Shown here: in pieces, positions 19,801-29,200 of the stretch
Layout: the number at the start of each line of letters is the position of its first letter
Numbering within the stretch: position 1 is the first letter of the stretch
Translations under genes and position numbers: made by a program
Notes under the pieces: generated by a model
Told to the model about the DNA's origin: nothing
The model's database searches: none
What the model saw: only the letters and a program-made list of their open reading frames with translations
From: Candidatus Aminicenantota bacterium
GTDB taxonomy: Bacteria; Acidobacteriota; Aminicenantia; UBA2199
Direction of reading: 5' to 3'
NCBI GenBank assembly: GCA_026393835.1
Contig: JAPKZK010000066.1
Coordinates: 1 to 64,000 of the forward strand
Length of the DNA: 64,000 nucleotides

Positions 19801-20131
19801 TTTCAATACCCTCTTAGAACCCAACCGCCTGGTGGTTTCTGCGGCTGCGTATAAACCCGGTTCCCTGGTGGGTTTGAAACTCAATCCCCAGCCTTTAGGG
19901 AATACGGTCTTTACCATTCTCTCCAATACCGGTACGGATATCTTTACAAACCCGGCAGACGGCGATATGACGCTGCAAGGGACCACCGGCGGCCCCTATA
20001 TCGGCGAACATTTCCTCTTTAACCTCACGGTAAAAGGAAACGGAAAATTGTTTACCACGGACCGGGTCCAGGTGTCCGGCACACAGACCGTGGAAACCGG
20101 TTCGACATTTAAAGCGGAGAACCACCAGTGA
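7850..20131 (+). CDS. Giant exported protein: CpD-reg repeats, Ig domains, duplicated Gly-rich region (4093 aa)
   Basis: I chose ATG 7850 because AGGAG (7838-7842) sits seven bases upstream and a signal peptide follows directly (KRTKEIIISVLLLWVFTGFCF). Upstream in-frame starts exist (GTG 7823). Layout: unassigned N-terminal beta-rich region with a DUF11-like part (to ~895); 13 carboxypeptidase-regulatory-like units of ~87 aa (about 897-2030; motif G.V.G.V...DG......V); two SbsA/Big_5 Ig units (about 2034-2240, PANNATGVPTTAAISVTFNEPI); about four more Ig-like units (to ~2635); and a Gly-rich region (about 2640-4093) with four units headed RGYLGGY. No enzyme motif, sorting signal or C-terminal barrel is evident. 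A stalk-like adhesin or matrix protein is the simplest reading. It follows the secretin by 51 nt, so it could be its substrate (inference). Confidence 0.85.
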   Translation: MCISKRTKEIIISVLLLWVFTGFCFSRPAAQESESIAVGEITVKGASLKIDPARQSVPVNTETAVNTVFSVDSADNAGMLQGMLVKGTLRGPGINGPITLATLPNHPFAIPGFPVKGAYTLEDVRLERNGVILAAAEPAQAVIDVMDIVVTRVETRPLTLEEIREKGIVISQDNFSVYNFSVGFLVNSQTVTLEFPMVYSGGNVSIPSGVGGGSGLGHSVPGREPVPILFQLPELQSDSSGSEQGSAEKTISGVVIFNNDIAFLNQFFSVMFIVSNHAPDGSNLALKDLTAKITFPDGLREAQTNPPHILGAAIPVRCPGPDGKIGTADDLDIILATFSGMAEFLAEGLKEGTHIVGIDFAGTLTGLPSGDTRLSGKASGAVIVRNPKFSVTFSHPSVIREGEEYDIYVTMTNTSPVAANLVSLTMPAGRLIGTGLLSDETVSFETIAPAESGTAKFHMIAKETGQVRASAFAADNGVSGKFVLTAGVGEKGIPLSPDTLVLPQCAYSLPNDLINASLMLLGEAHGIATTPAGGLPQGLPYISQDTVKERAVEFAEAGQRLEYGESLINTLEVLTLDWLGSRMQEINFDILRRLTSKGITLAREQAKIFNGELKTGSAVQFQQTFTENCAYKPPFFSALLSFNGDNGGGGGRNAYLRITDYYQNKLSDEDPQLIRKVPYGEFYLMNDGAGNPVDFALIGSLDAKNPIYTVQILGQAEGSFDLSLIVPTTGGVGGLGGGFRQVVFPGVSSAPGSVSTITVNINAPGPDFTLATDLNNDGQAETQTNGNAASIQAPALQLIGAAQDCGVDDAGHVTALFFNRPVDTETAKDKTNYFIEGKKIYAAYRQPSGRVVLIGSDNPISPFVESRVRVENLKDAAGGPLTPSPVEVPIKATIKTPGGVVYGQVLTADGQPVTGANMQLTEVNNGEATRSFSRTDLSGNYQFDFVRILATPFKIEVMDPTTGKSESVGARIMTHGQRLRIDIVMRGRGGVKGRVFKTDGTPVSKAVVSARAENSPGGEYYQAVANDAGEFFIADLPLGNINLYAASGGMRGAAVTSISSPGQIQEVDITVTAAKTASVSGRVLKSDGVTPAAEAYLNFYGANYYQNSTQSDENGFFQFSPVPVGGFSIDAYNPLTGSVGGHVAGQLVENQVFNAAIIFRGTGRVSGVVKNYDGSLQAGILVYLVNTSFYMNTGADGTFDFPGVPVGSYSVMAASRTLNVTTSAAVKIIAEGQQVNTALVFPDNRKGSIAGTVYNVDGVTPVSYTPVYVCDGNYIVRGTAQTNSNGQFQVSNLSTGSYMVFLERDGLAGIANTAVQFPGHMAQCNVKLRGKGKVIIDVFAPDGQTGIMADVQFNRLAFQMEQGDMIGFCGQEDQYTTGESGRLEIADVFMGDFSVVAQNPFYPRGASYRGKITAQGQEVKVKLVMRPTGKVTGKVVSYDGVTGVPGARVELKAGLLPAQALNAGANGEFEFTLVPPGYFEVKAEDTVTGFKGNLAGNIGEDGDTVDVTVRLLGRGQVNGTVKNKSEEFIANAAVMLKNIGFPDETFEATADGNGHFTIYNVSEGSFSVTAFDPVTRLGGRAQGKVPGHNAQVEVNVYIDPSGTVAGKILSPDGTTVMANVQVVLNHSRFGDLPIGYYYTGETGGYEFERVPSGSFVLEAYHPASGRKGKAWGTLVNEGQVLEKDISLEGRGTVTGTVFDGSRVNPVANAPIKIKSSGLYPFELVSNTDADGNYKFPQVAQGSFALEATDPAAGLIGNASGKVEYDGQAVYCNVYTQGTGSVKGAVFKADGLTPSANARIEVKSGGKTVSAYADASGNYRVDGVPLGSFSVSAFQQPGRDYGTASGKLDFHGQETGVNVSFKGLGSVAGRVLDGGGNPAPGITVTVHSGVEIFSTASGGSGAYRFDALRMGDFSLEAKDPVTRLSGTASGELTGDGQEATVDLTLEPAGSIDGRILNSDGVTPALNAYLKLKGSNYTQYYNTGSGGEFQFNAVKLGDFTLEVLGYNLSGKARAAGRVNNHGDTVNLNDMVLDNIKPAVSGFTPADGSGPVPLTTTVNVQFSEAMRASTISTSTIKLSSAQGSVAGSAALSGDLQSAVFTPSAPLSSFVLYTLTVDGAVEDAAGNALETAASASFTTCDIQPPTVVSIAPANNATGVPTTAAISVTFNEPIDPGNFSASNLVVKKAGIPINGVITFNENKLCAILTPAVLEANSAYSVTVQGARDFSGNVQAASFNSVFSTIDTIAPTVQLVPPAQGLSVIEGSTVQVSANISGATDVSTVYFFINGELKYMDKTSPYSYQFTAPSISQTNGGTFLLEALAVDVAGNQGNRANLTFTLLADTPPQATLTGPTNTTVYPGGTISCSVSASDDIRLTRATLTAVGGVLNYTNTQTLSQVSFAKNYTISIPANILPGTEIQVHAEVEDSRGNVVSAPNITLHVPQDQQNPAVSVTAPMEGARFKHNEVVNIAAQASDDVGLKEVRLYLDGQLLATRTQAPYTAVYTVPPLDNDKTVMVEAEAEDLMGKISESVVNIVLEQLVDITAPKVKIVNPANGSLVFAGENLKIKVEATDDQEVVKVEIYVDNQLINTITQSPYETTYTIPADAAAGSSIAIKAVATDVDNKSGNAQATVNVTAGTVIPAGTVIEAANTTYDNQTVIINSGTVTINGAHTFLNVLVKESGVLMHSAATSSKINIMQLTITGKLAIGLDAKISVNARGYLGGYQGDNTNNYGRTLGNTTSGGSNLDSGGSYGGYGGKYGSYAVNHVYGSLYSPLDLGSGGGAYGSSNPGGSGGGVIMIEAGEVINDGGIYANGGGVIYGGGGSGGSIQLHMTTLKGSGTITANGGNSSNYAAGGGGRIAIYYENTAEFNLANITAYGGKYTNGNDYIKNGSAGSVYLEQTGQEAQLIIDNNGAQSGNPLVFPAVGPAVITGLSANVLTDSNASYMPGSLKGMKVIPNINKKEKTFTIINNTATTIITDPAEGDLTTAAAAGDTYGGMGIFDGHLKIQNTYIAEIDGGARLGNLSVSGNTRLCHPVGTSNKSYFLFLKVAGTITLDSTSCITVSARGYLGGYSGDNNSNYGRTLGNTISGGSNLDSGGSHGGCGGKYATYAVNEVYGSLYLPSDPGSGGGAYGSSNPGGSGGGVIMIEAGEVVNDGGIYAIGGSVVYGGGGSGGSIQLHVTTLKGSGAIAANGGNSSNYAGGGGGRIALYYENASEFDLAKITAYGGKYTNGTNANYNAGAGTIYQEKKGQTGEIIIDNNDTDSTNGTPLPGGKAGEITALEAHKLTDANADFTPGSLVGMLLIPNLQRADHFTIIANTKTEIFTDPADGDMTTAAAVKDHYGFKFPGSYILDSSQASMNGSFSIPDMTLINASLTINGSLEVDRLTLQNGSVINHSPATTSTVYSLQIKAGEMVIKDNSSISANGRGYLGGYQGDNNSNYGRTLGNTTGGGSNLDSGGSYGGYGGKYSSYAVNHVYGSLYLPSDPGSGGGAYSSTNPGGCGGGVIDIEVGELLLEGGIYSNGGGVIYGGGGSGGSIQLHVTTLKGSGTITANGGNCSNYAGGGGGRIAIYYENASEFNLANVTAYGGKYTNGNNSNYNGSAGTIYLNQANQEAQLVINNNGTQSGNPLVFPAVGPSSITGLSANVLTDSSASYMPGSLKGMKVIPNINKKEKTFTIIDNTATTIITDPAEGDLTTATAVGDTYGGMGVFDGHLRIQNTYIAEINGGARLGNLSVSGNTRLCHPINTSTKSYFLYLRVTDTITVDSTSFITVSARGYLGGYLGDNNSNYGRTLGNTTSGGSNLDSGGSYGGCGGKYSTYAVNEVYGSLYLPSDPGSGGGAYSSSYPGGSGGGVIDIGAGELLLEGGIYANGVGVTYGGGGSGGSIQLHVTTLKGSGTITANGGNSNNYAGGGGGRIALYYETASEFDLAKITTYGGKYINGSNANYNAGAGTIYLKSSSAAFGDLIVNNNGTLTGTNSTTLPAVGQGFNTLLEPNRLVVSAAAYKPGSLVGLKLNPQPLGNTVFTILSNTGTDIFTNPADGDMTLQGTTGGPYIGEHFLFNLTVKGNGKLFTTDRVQVSGTQTVETGSTFKAENHQ
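15992..20131 (+). repeat. Four Gly-rich units in a 2127-nt duplicated pair
   Basis: The RGYLGGY heads fall at 15992, 17036, 18119 and 19163, so the spacings are 1044, 1083 and 1044 nt. Units 1 and 3 share the long ANVLTDS.ASYMPGSLKG segment, and units 2 and 4 share their own details. An A-B pair of 2127 nt (709 codons) was therefore duplicated in frame. The last ~400 nt of the gene diverge. Confidence 0.85.
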
Positions 20132-20143
20132 TGATAAAAAAAT

Positions 20144-20226
20144 ATGAATGATGAATGATGAAGAAGAACTTTAAAAGAATTGATTTTAATCCTCTTGAAA
20201 GATATTTTTCATCATTCATCATTCAT
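20144..20226. repeat. 19-bp perfect inverted repeat between the two giant genes
   Basis: ATGAATGATGAATGATGAA (20144-20162) is followed, after 45 nt, by its exact reverse complement (20208-20226). It occupies most of the 128-nt gap. A stable stem-loop in the mRNA would lie just before the ribosome site of the Rhs gene. The simple repeating wording also resembles dispersed intergenic repeats. Confidence 0.7.
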
Positions 20227-20259
20227 AACTCATCATTCCACTTAACAAAGGAGTACAAG

Positions 20260-23200
20260 ATGAACAAAGTAATCAATAAAATAATGGCGCTGGTTTTGTT
20301 TATAGCTATCGGCAGTAGTGTGATCTTTGCCGGGGATGTTACTTTTTTCGGTCCCAGGCAATATACCCGTAATACCGGGAAACCGGTTACGGAGACGGAA
20401 CCGTTTACCTGCCCGCCCGGGTATATGGGTTCGGGCTTTACATTGCGACTTGTCAACGGCGACGCCCAGGGCAATAACCGGGTGTCCAGTGCCCAGATTA
20501 AGATCAATGGCGTCCAGGTAATGGGCCCTTCGGATTTCAACCAGAAGGTGGGGGTTATTGAACGGGCCGTATCATTAAACGCAGTCAATGAGATTTCCGT
20601 CATACTAAACAGCAAGCCGAGCAGTTATGTCATCATCGACATTTATAAGTTCATCCCTGAACCGGGAGCAACCTTTACGGCCACGCCGGCCACTGTCCAG
20701 TACAAGGGGTCTTCCACATTGAACTGGGCGGTTAGCAATGCGGATACGGTTACCATCGATAACGGCATCGGCAGCGTCGGCGCCACAGGTACGCGGCAGG
20801 TATCGCCGGAGGTTCCTACCACCACTTACACGCTTACTGCCTCCAACCTGGGCGGAACCACGGTGAAGCAAGCCACTGTCACCGTGATCTTTCCCATGCC
20901 GACAGTAACCTTTAGCGCATCTCCTATGATTATCCGGCCCGGGGTTTCCTCCGCTTTAACCTGGACCACTTATGCCGCCCATACCGTGACCATTGGGCCG
21001 GGGATCGGCAATGTGGCCGCCAATGGCAACTTCGCGGTCAGTCCCGGTCAGACCGTAACGTATCTCCTCACGGCCGTGGGTTACGGCGGGACGCAAACCG
21101 CCGCCGCCGAAGTCATAGTGGACGGAATTGCCCCGGTGGTGGAAATCACCGCCCCGCAAAATAACGCCAGGGTCCGCGAAATCCCCATCACGATTAGCGG
21201 CGTCGTCGCCGAGGACAACCTTTTAAAGGTCTTATTGAATAATGCCGTCGAAGGGACTGTTAGCGGCGGTGGGTTTACCTTTAATAATGTTCCCCTGAAC
21301 CTGGGGGAGAACACGCTCCTGGTTACGGCCGAGGATAAAGCCGGTAATACCGGCAGTATGAGTATTACCGTTCGTTACATCCCCGATTCCGAACCGCCCG
21401 AAATTACAATTGCTTCGCCCGGCGACAATGTTTATATAAATACGCCGGAAGTGGTGGTATCCGTGACGGTCAGCGATCAAAGCGCCATTGGGTACGTTAA
21501 AGTCAATGGCCGCGACGCTCAACCGGAGGGCCCGAACTTTTCCTATACGTTAGCCCTGGCGGAAGGGGAAAACACGATTACCGTCGAAGCCGCCGATGAA
21601 TATCAAAACAAGGGGACCGCGGGAGTAAAGGTAACCCTGGACACGTCGGCGCCGGTGGTGGAGATCGCGGCCCCGCAAAATAATATCGTTACCAATAAAG
21701 ATAAAATAACCGTCTCCGGTAAAATTATCGACGCCTACCCATTAAAGGTTACCGCGCAGAATACCGGCAATACGGGCAATAGTTTTGAGGGAGAGATTAT
21801 AGGCAATAATTTTTATTTTCGGGATATGGCTTTGCAGGAAGGGGTGAACACCATGGAATTTTCCGTGCAGGACCGCGCCGGCAATATCAATCAAACGCCC
21901 TGTTCGTTAACTGTTGTAAGGGATAGCGTCATTCCGCAATTGGCCATTTTATATCCTGTGTCGGGCGCAGTGCTTTCCCAGCGTTCGGTGGTGGTAAGGG
22001 GAACGGTCATGGATGAGCATTTGAAAGAAGTGCGGGTCAATTACCGGCAATGCCCGTTATTAAGCAATGAATTCAGCCTGGCGGTTCCGTTGGTGGAAGG
22101 CGTTAATACCATTGAGATTAGTGCCCTGGATACGGCCGGGAATATTGCCGGTAAGAGTTTGCAAGTTACGGTAGACACGGTGTTACCCAATCTTAATATT
22201 TATGCACCGTTGAGCAATGCCATTGTTAATACGCCGTCGATAGCGGTTTCGGGGAGGGTGGATGACGTTCATATATCTACTGTTAAAGTGAATGATCAGG
22301 CGGCTGTTTTAAATGGAAATCTTTTTGATGTGGATAATGTTGTATTGAAGGAGGGGTTGAATACGATTGTAGTGGAAGTGTTGGATGGGGCGGGAAATAG
22401 AACTGTTTCGAATGTTTCGGTGGCATTGGACACGGTAAAGCCGGGGATAGTGTCTGTATTACCGGCCAACCAGGCCATAGGCGCCCCTTTGTCAACCGAG
22501 GTGCAGGTAACTTTTTCCGAACCCATCAGTCTCTCAACATTGAATGACCAAACCTTTTATCTTACCAAAAGTTTTGTGGGGGTTAAGGGGGCGGTTTTTC
22601 AAAAGAGCCCCCTTGATTATCTTTTAAAACCTTCTGAACCATTACCGGACGGTTCGGAGATTGTTATTCACATTACCGGGGGTGTCAAGGACCTGGCCGG
22701 GAATAGTTTAGCCAATCCTTATACCGGCAGTTTTTTCACGCGGGATATAACGCCGCCGGATGCGCCCATGGTAGATCCTTTGCCGGAAAAGACGGGATTA
22801 GGCAAAATCACCGTTAAGGGAACCGTAGAAAAGGACAGCCTGGTTTCTGTTTCAGGTGGATTCAGCCGCGTTGAGACCCGGGCCGACGGCCAGGGCAATT
22901 TTTCAATGGACGTTTTATTAAACGCTAACCAGCTCAATCAATTGTGTGTTACCGCGGCCGACGCTTCCGGCAATGTCGGTATTCCTACCTGCATTGCCAT
23001 TGCCCAGGAGAAAACCGAATTCGTGGTGACGGACGCCCGGTTTGAAAACAACGAAGTCAGGGTGTCTTTTTCCAGGCCCATTAATGGGGCGACCTTAACC
23101 GCCCCGGCATTTTCCGTATCCTCTGCACGCGGCGTTGAGAATGGAACCATCAGCGTATCCGCCGATAACACCACGGCAATCTTTACGCCCACGGCGGACC

Positions 23201-26200
23201 TTTCCACGCAAACCATTATGTTGGAAGTAAAGAGCAGTGTGAAAGACAGCGAAGGTATCCCATTGAGCATCCCTTTTACCCGGGTGTTTAATGCGGCGGC
23301 TCAGGGCGGCGGCGGCGACGTGATTGTCCAGGGTGAAGTCTATGATGACAGCACGGGTTTGCCTTTGGCCGGGGCCGTGGTGAAACTGGTTTCGGTGGAC
23401 GGCGCTGCGCCGCCGGAACCGGCGCCTGCTGCCATTACCACCAGTGAAGGAAAATACGTACTGGTCATTCCTTCCGGGCAGTGCATGTTACAGATTGGCA
23501 AAGAGGGTTATACCCGGTCGATGCGCGCGGCTTTGTCGGTTCCCGGGTTCAGTTCCCAGGTGTTTGATTCGCGGCTTACGCCGTTAAGTGTGGAAGAAAA
23601 AACATTGACGTCCACGGGTGGTTCTATTACCAATGGTGGGGCTGTGTTGGTCTACCCCGATGGTACAGTAGATTCCGAGAAAAAAGTCTACATTACCCCG
23701 GTGAGTCCCCAGGGTTTGCTGGGTCGTTTACCTTCCGGTTGGTCGCCGTTGTTTGCCTATGACTTGCGGTTATCCGAAGGGGAGTTGTTGAAACCCTGTC
23801 AGTTGAGAGTTTCCAGGGGCTCTTTTGAAAAACCGCCCCTGGACCCCGTAAAACTTTTGATTATTTTGGCCTTTTTTGATGAGACAACCTTTCAATGGAA
23901 AGCCGAATCCACCGTTTCCGTTTCCCCGGAAGAAATCGGTGGAACCATCGACAAACAAGGCCAATATGCATTTTTAATCATGGACACCGCACCAATTGCG
24001 CCTGCTCAGCCGGTGATCGATGAACCTATCGCCGGAGTATCGCAAGGCGCTGTACCCAATGAAATTACCGCCACCTTAACTTTCAATCCCACTGCCATCT
24101 ACCCCGGCGACACGTCCACGGCAATACTTGTCATTACGCCGGCCGCAACCACTCCCAATACCGGCATCTCCTCAGGCGTCCCGGTGCAGGCGAAAATCAA
24201 TGAAAACTATAACCTCAATACCGGATCCAAAACGTCCTTTACACCCTACAGCGCTGATTTAACCGCCTACAATTACGGCGCTTCCACTGCATTTGTCGAA
24301 TTTAACCTCTCCCCCAACAGCAGCATCTCCGCCGCGGAAATAAAAATCGGGACCATTAAAGCAGATATGATCCGTTATAACGCAGGCGCCATGGGCATCG
24401 TCGTGGGGACCAACGGTGGAACCGTCAACGGCGGCGGCGGCGCGGAAGTGGTAATCCAGCCCGGCTCAATCTCCAATCCCATCGTGGTTTCCATAGGCAA
24501 AATAGACGCCGTGACCCTTAGTTTACCCGCGCCGGCGGGATTCGAAGCCGTCGGCGCACTGGAACTATCCCTGGGCGGCGCCGCACTGGGAAAAACCGCC
24601 ACACTATCCCTCCCCTTAACAGTGGATGAATTAAATTCCATCCCTCAAAATGCCCAACTCCTCATGGTGAAACTGGAAAAATTGGATTACCAATTAACCT
24701 GGGTACTTAAAAGTCAAGCAACAATAGAAAATAGCCGTATCACCGGTTTTAACGACGCCAATACCGGTCTACCCTTTGCCGGGATTACCGAAGGCGGCGT
24801 TTATCTCTTTTTAAAGACAATCTCACCGGCGGGGTTTATTACCGGCGTCGTTACCAAAGAGACACAGCCACTTTCCGGCGCTGTAGTCTCCGTGGACCGC
24901 CACGGGATCAAATCCCTGACCTCGACAAATGGCGGTTATGTGCAGACCGGGTTTACCGGCGCGTCGGCGGTGTCGGCCCTTAACCTCTTCACCCGGGACG
25001 AAGGCTCCGGTAACGGGACCATTCAAAGCGCGGCAGAGGTGATTACGTTAAATATCACTATCCAGGCTACCGGTCCGCAAATCGTGGGAATTACCCCGAT
25101 GGACAATGCCATTGGCGTACCCTTAAACAGCAAAATAACCTTTATCTTTTCCAAACCCCTCCGGGCCGCCACCTTTAACGCCCAGTCGGTATTTGTCACC
25201 AGTGGCACCAGTGGCACGCAGCGGGTCAACGGCGTGCTCAAATTAAGCAGTGACGCCAAACAGGGCGAATTTATTCCCAATGCCGATTTCCCTTCGGACA
25301 GCATTATTAATATCACCGTGGCCACCGGCCTCCAGGATGTATACGGCGTTCCCATGGGCCAGGTGTTTACCTCCGGCTTCAGGACCGTGGACATCATTCC
25401 CCCGCAAGCAAATTTCAACAATATAAGCATTGAAATGCCCGTAAATGGCGCTGCAAAAGTTACCGGCTTACCCGGTTCCGTGGAAGTGGGTTCCACTGTT
25501 TTTGTTTTCAATGAACGCACCGGTGAAAATAAAAGCCAGCAATGTCTCTCAAAGGGCGACTTTTCCATAATGATCAACGCCGAAATCGGCGACCGGTTAC
25601 AGGTAACAATTCAGGATGGGAACAGCAATAAAACCATATTACCGTTCAAACCTTTTACCGCCGACAATGGCCGAATAGTAGTCATGGACAGCCGCGCCCT
25701 GGAATATATTACCCCCATCGATGGCCTGGGTATCAAAGTAGAAGAAGGCACCTTCAGCGAACCCGTCATGGTGGGTCTTTATAAAGAAACCGATCCGCAA
25801 ATACTGGCGCCCATGGCCGAAGGATTCCAGCGCCTCGCCGCACTGCGGGTGGATTTCGGCGGGGTCATGCCCAATAAACCCTTTAAACTATCCATTGCTG
25901 CACCGCCAACGCCGCCGGACCCCAATAGCCCCATTACCCAGGATTCCCAATTGTTTATCGCCCAGGAAGTAGAGATTTTCGGTCAGAAAAAATTAATGGT
26001 AGTCGATACCGCCGCACTCAAAGACAACAATACCCGCATCGAAACCAATTCACCCCCCTGGCCCGGATGTACCGCCGAAGGTATTTACACTATGATGATC
26101 AATAGTATCTACCAATTGTCATATATTACCGGGATGATGGGGTCCGCCAACGCGGCGGTGATGTGTATGGACCTGGTGTTTATCACCAGCGGCCCGCAAT

Positions 26201-29200
26201 TTATTATGCCAATTCCCATCAACCGCAATGTCACCCTGACGGCCCGCGACCTAACCACCGGTGAGACCATTTTTAAACAAGATTTAACCGGCCCTACCAT
26301 GCAGGGCCAGGTATACAATTTCGGCGTCGCTTCCAATGATAAAGAGTGTCCCACCGTTACCGGCGTCACCGGGCTGTCCGTAATGGGTTTCGATGTCACG
26401 GGCCGGATAATGGAATCACGTGGTATAAGCGGCATTACCATTACGCCCCAATTCGACAACGGCATGGTAAATAGCATCCTGATCGAAGGCCGCGAAGGAA
26501 CCGCCGCGGCGATAAACGCCGGCGCTCTCGCCCCCCTGGGCAAAGTACGGGTTTACCAATTACAAGAGGGCGAGAACGAAGAGAAGGGCGAAAAAAAATA
26601 CGTGGAATTAACAACCGGTATCATTGTTCAAGCCAACGGCAGTTTCAGCGGCGCCGTGACGGCAAAAAAAGGCGACCGGTTGATGATTACCGTGGAAAAA
26701 GGCGATATCCCCCTGGACCCCGAATTCCTGGTAACCTTTTCCGAGCCCCTGGATTCGGCCTATACTAATGGGGAAGTACCCATTGAAATTTATGAAGTGG
26801 GCGAAGGCGGAAGCGAAGTCAAGCGCACCGTATACACGAAACTGCTGGCTTCGGGCGCGGAAGTCACGGTAAAAATCGCGGGCCAGTTAAAAGAGAGTAC
26901 CCAATATAAAATGAAATTTGCCGGGGTCCTGGACCGTTCCGGCAACTCCCTGGAAATGACCTGCGAGTTCAGGAGCAAGGGCTCGCGCCGTTTCTATTCG
27001 CTGGAACAAATGGAAGAGGTGTACGATACCCTGCTGGTAGGCGGCAGGCTTTTTGTCGCGGCCGGCTACCAGGGCATCAAAGTGTACGACGTTTCCAATC
27101 CCGCGGCCATCAAGTATATACTTACCAAAGATTTGAACGATGTCGTCAGGGGTTTGGGTTTGTACACCGGTCCCGGGGGCGTCAAATACCTGGCGGCCGT
27201 GGGCGGCGGCTCCATCCACAAAGGATTTATCAAAGTGTTCGATATCTCAAGTCTTTTTGCTCCCAACGTCGGCAACACCGTTCCGGACCTGGTTCAAATC
27301 AAGACCCAGGCCATCAGCGATCCCCTGGGCGGCGACCTTGACAGCGGGTTATTGAACGGCCACCCCAGGGAAGTCTCTATCGTGGATAATTACGCCTTTA
27401 TCGCCGTGCAGGGCGGCGGGTTCATGATAGTGGATATCCAGCGCATGAAAGAATACAGCACCCGGGAAAGCATTATCGGCTACTGGAATCAAGATGAATA
27501 TGTCACGGATGTGCGCGCCTTTAAGAAAACCGACAGCGCCGGCGTCACCCGCTTTTACGCCGCCCTCTTGATCAATTATTACGGCGTCAAAATCCTGGAT
27601 GTCACCGACCCGGATAAACCAATGGAATGGGGGCGTTACCAGGTTCCCAGCCGCAGGTTACTCATGGGACTGGAAGTAGCGCAAGATTTCTGGGTGGATA
27701 TCGACTCCGACGGCCGGCAAGGCCAGGACGAAGAAAACGACAGCGAAAAAGACCTCAAAGAAACCCCCCTGAAACGAAATGTCACTGCCAGAGACGAATC
27801 CAGGGACCTGTTATTTTTCACCATCCCCATCGAGAGTAAAATCTGTATGATCGATTTTACAAAACATACCGGCGGAGATCTTTTTATAAAGAAAGTAATC
27901 CCCCTGCAAGACGCCTGGTTAATGGGTGAGTTGGTGCTGGATGAGGAGAAGCAGGTGCTTTATGTGTCGGATCACAACCTGGGGTTGGCGCTGGTGGATG
28001 TCAGTTTCCCAGGGGATACGCTGGAGATTAGCGGCGGCGGCAGCGAAAAGGAACGGGTGCTGGGCCATATCCATACCACCGGCGTTTCCCGTTTCGGTTT
28101 GGCCATCGATAAAGAGCTGCATACCGCTTATATCGGGCAGATGGACAAAGGCGTGGACGCCATCAAGCTGGCCAACCCGGAAATTAAACTGGTGTACAAA
28201 TATAATGATACCTACCGGGAGGTGAGTAAGATTGCTCCCGTGGAGTTAAGAGAACGAGACAATACCAATGACCCGTTGACCGGGCAGCCCTACCCCGGGG
28301 AAATATACATCATGGCCTTGCTGCCCGGGGGCATCGGTTTGCCGGGGGATGTGGAAAACGGGCAAAATTTTGTCGAAGCGTCGTTGTGGAGCCTTAACAA
28401 ATACGAGAACCCCATTGTCCCGTGGGATAAGGATATAAAAACCTATATAAAGAAAGTAAGACTTTACCGGCAGTCCAACCAGGCCAATGAAGATAAATAT
28501 AGAATGTTTTTATCCCGGCCCATCAAGGTAATGTTAAACCCGTCAAGCGCGGATTCAGGCGCCGGCGACGTGAAGGTGTTGTCCGGCGACATCATATGGG
28601 CGCATTTATCCGAAAAAGTTTATGAGAACATGTTGAGTATAGCCACAGAGGGCACAGAGGGCACAGAGGGTACAATAGGCAGCCGCCTCTTTTTGACGCG
28701 GAACGATTGCGTCCGCAGCGGGGATAAGAAACCTTCCATACGGGCCGAGTACGTGGACCGGTTGGCAAACCTGGATAAGCAACAGGCGGAAAAATCCAAC
28801 AGCCCGGTGAATAATCCCCCGGTATATGCCAATGTATTTCTCCATTCCGGCGAATTCTTCCAGGGCAATGTGGATATGCAAATCCCCGGTCGTGGTTTTG
28901 ATTTCGCATTCAATCGGGCTTACCGGTCTCAAGGTATTTACTCCGGCGTACTGGGGTGGGGTTGGGACCACAATTACAATAAACGCCTCGTAGAGATGTT
29001 GGGCGGGGATATTTTGTATTACGATGGCACCGGCAGGCGGGAGCGTTATGAAGCAATCAAACAAAACAATATGATCAAGGCTTACAAAGCGCCGGCCGGG
29101 TGGTTTACCGAGTTAAAGAAATGTGCGGACGGGTCCTTTACCCATAAGTTCAGCGATGGAGTGGTGGAGTTTTTCGACGCTTACGGCAGTTTGGTTAAAA

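Noticed and set aside
28638..28670. Programmed frameshift or slippery site in the Rhs gene
   Set aside because: The repeat unit is 9 nt and the frame is maintained on both sides; no slippery heptamer or pseudoknot evident.
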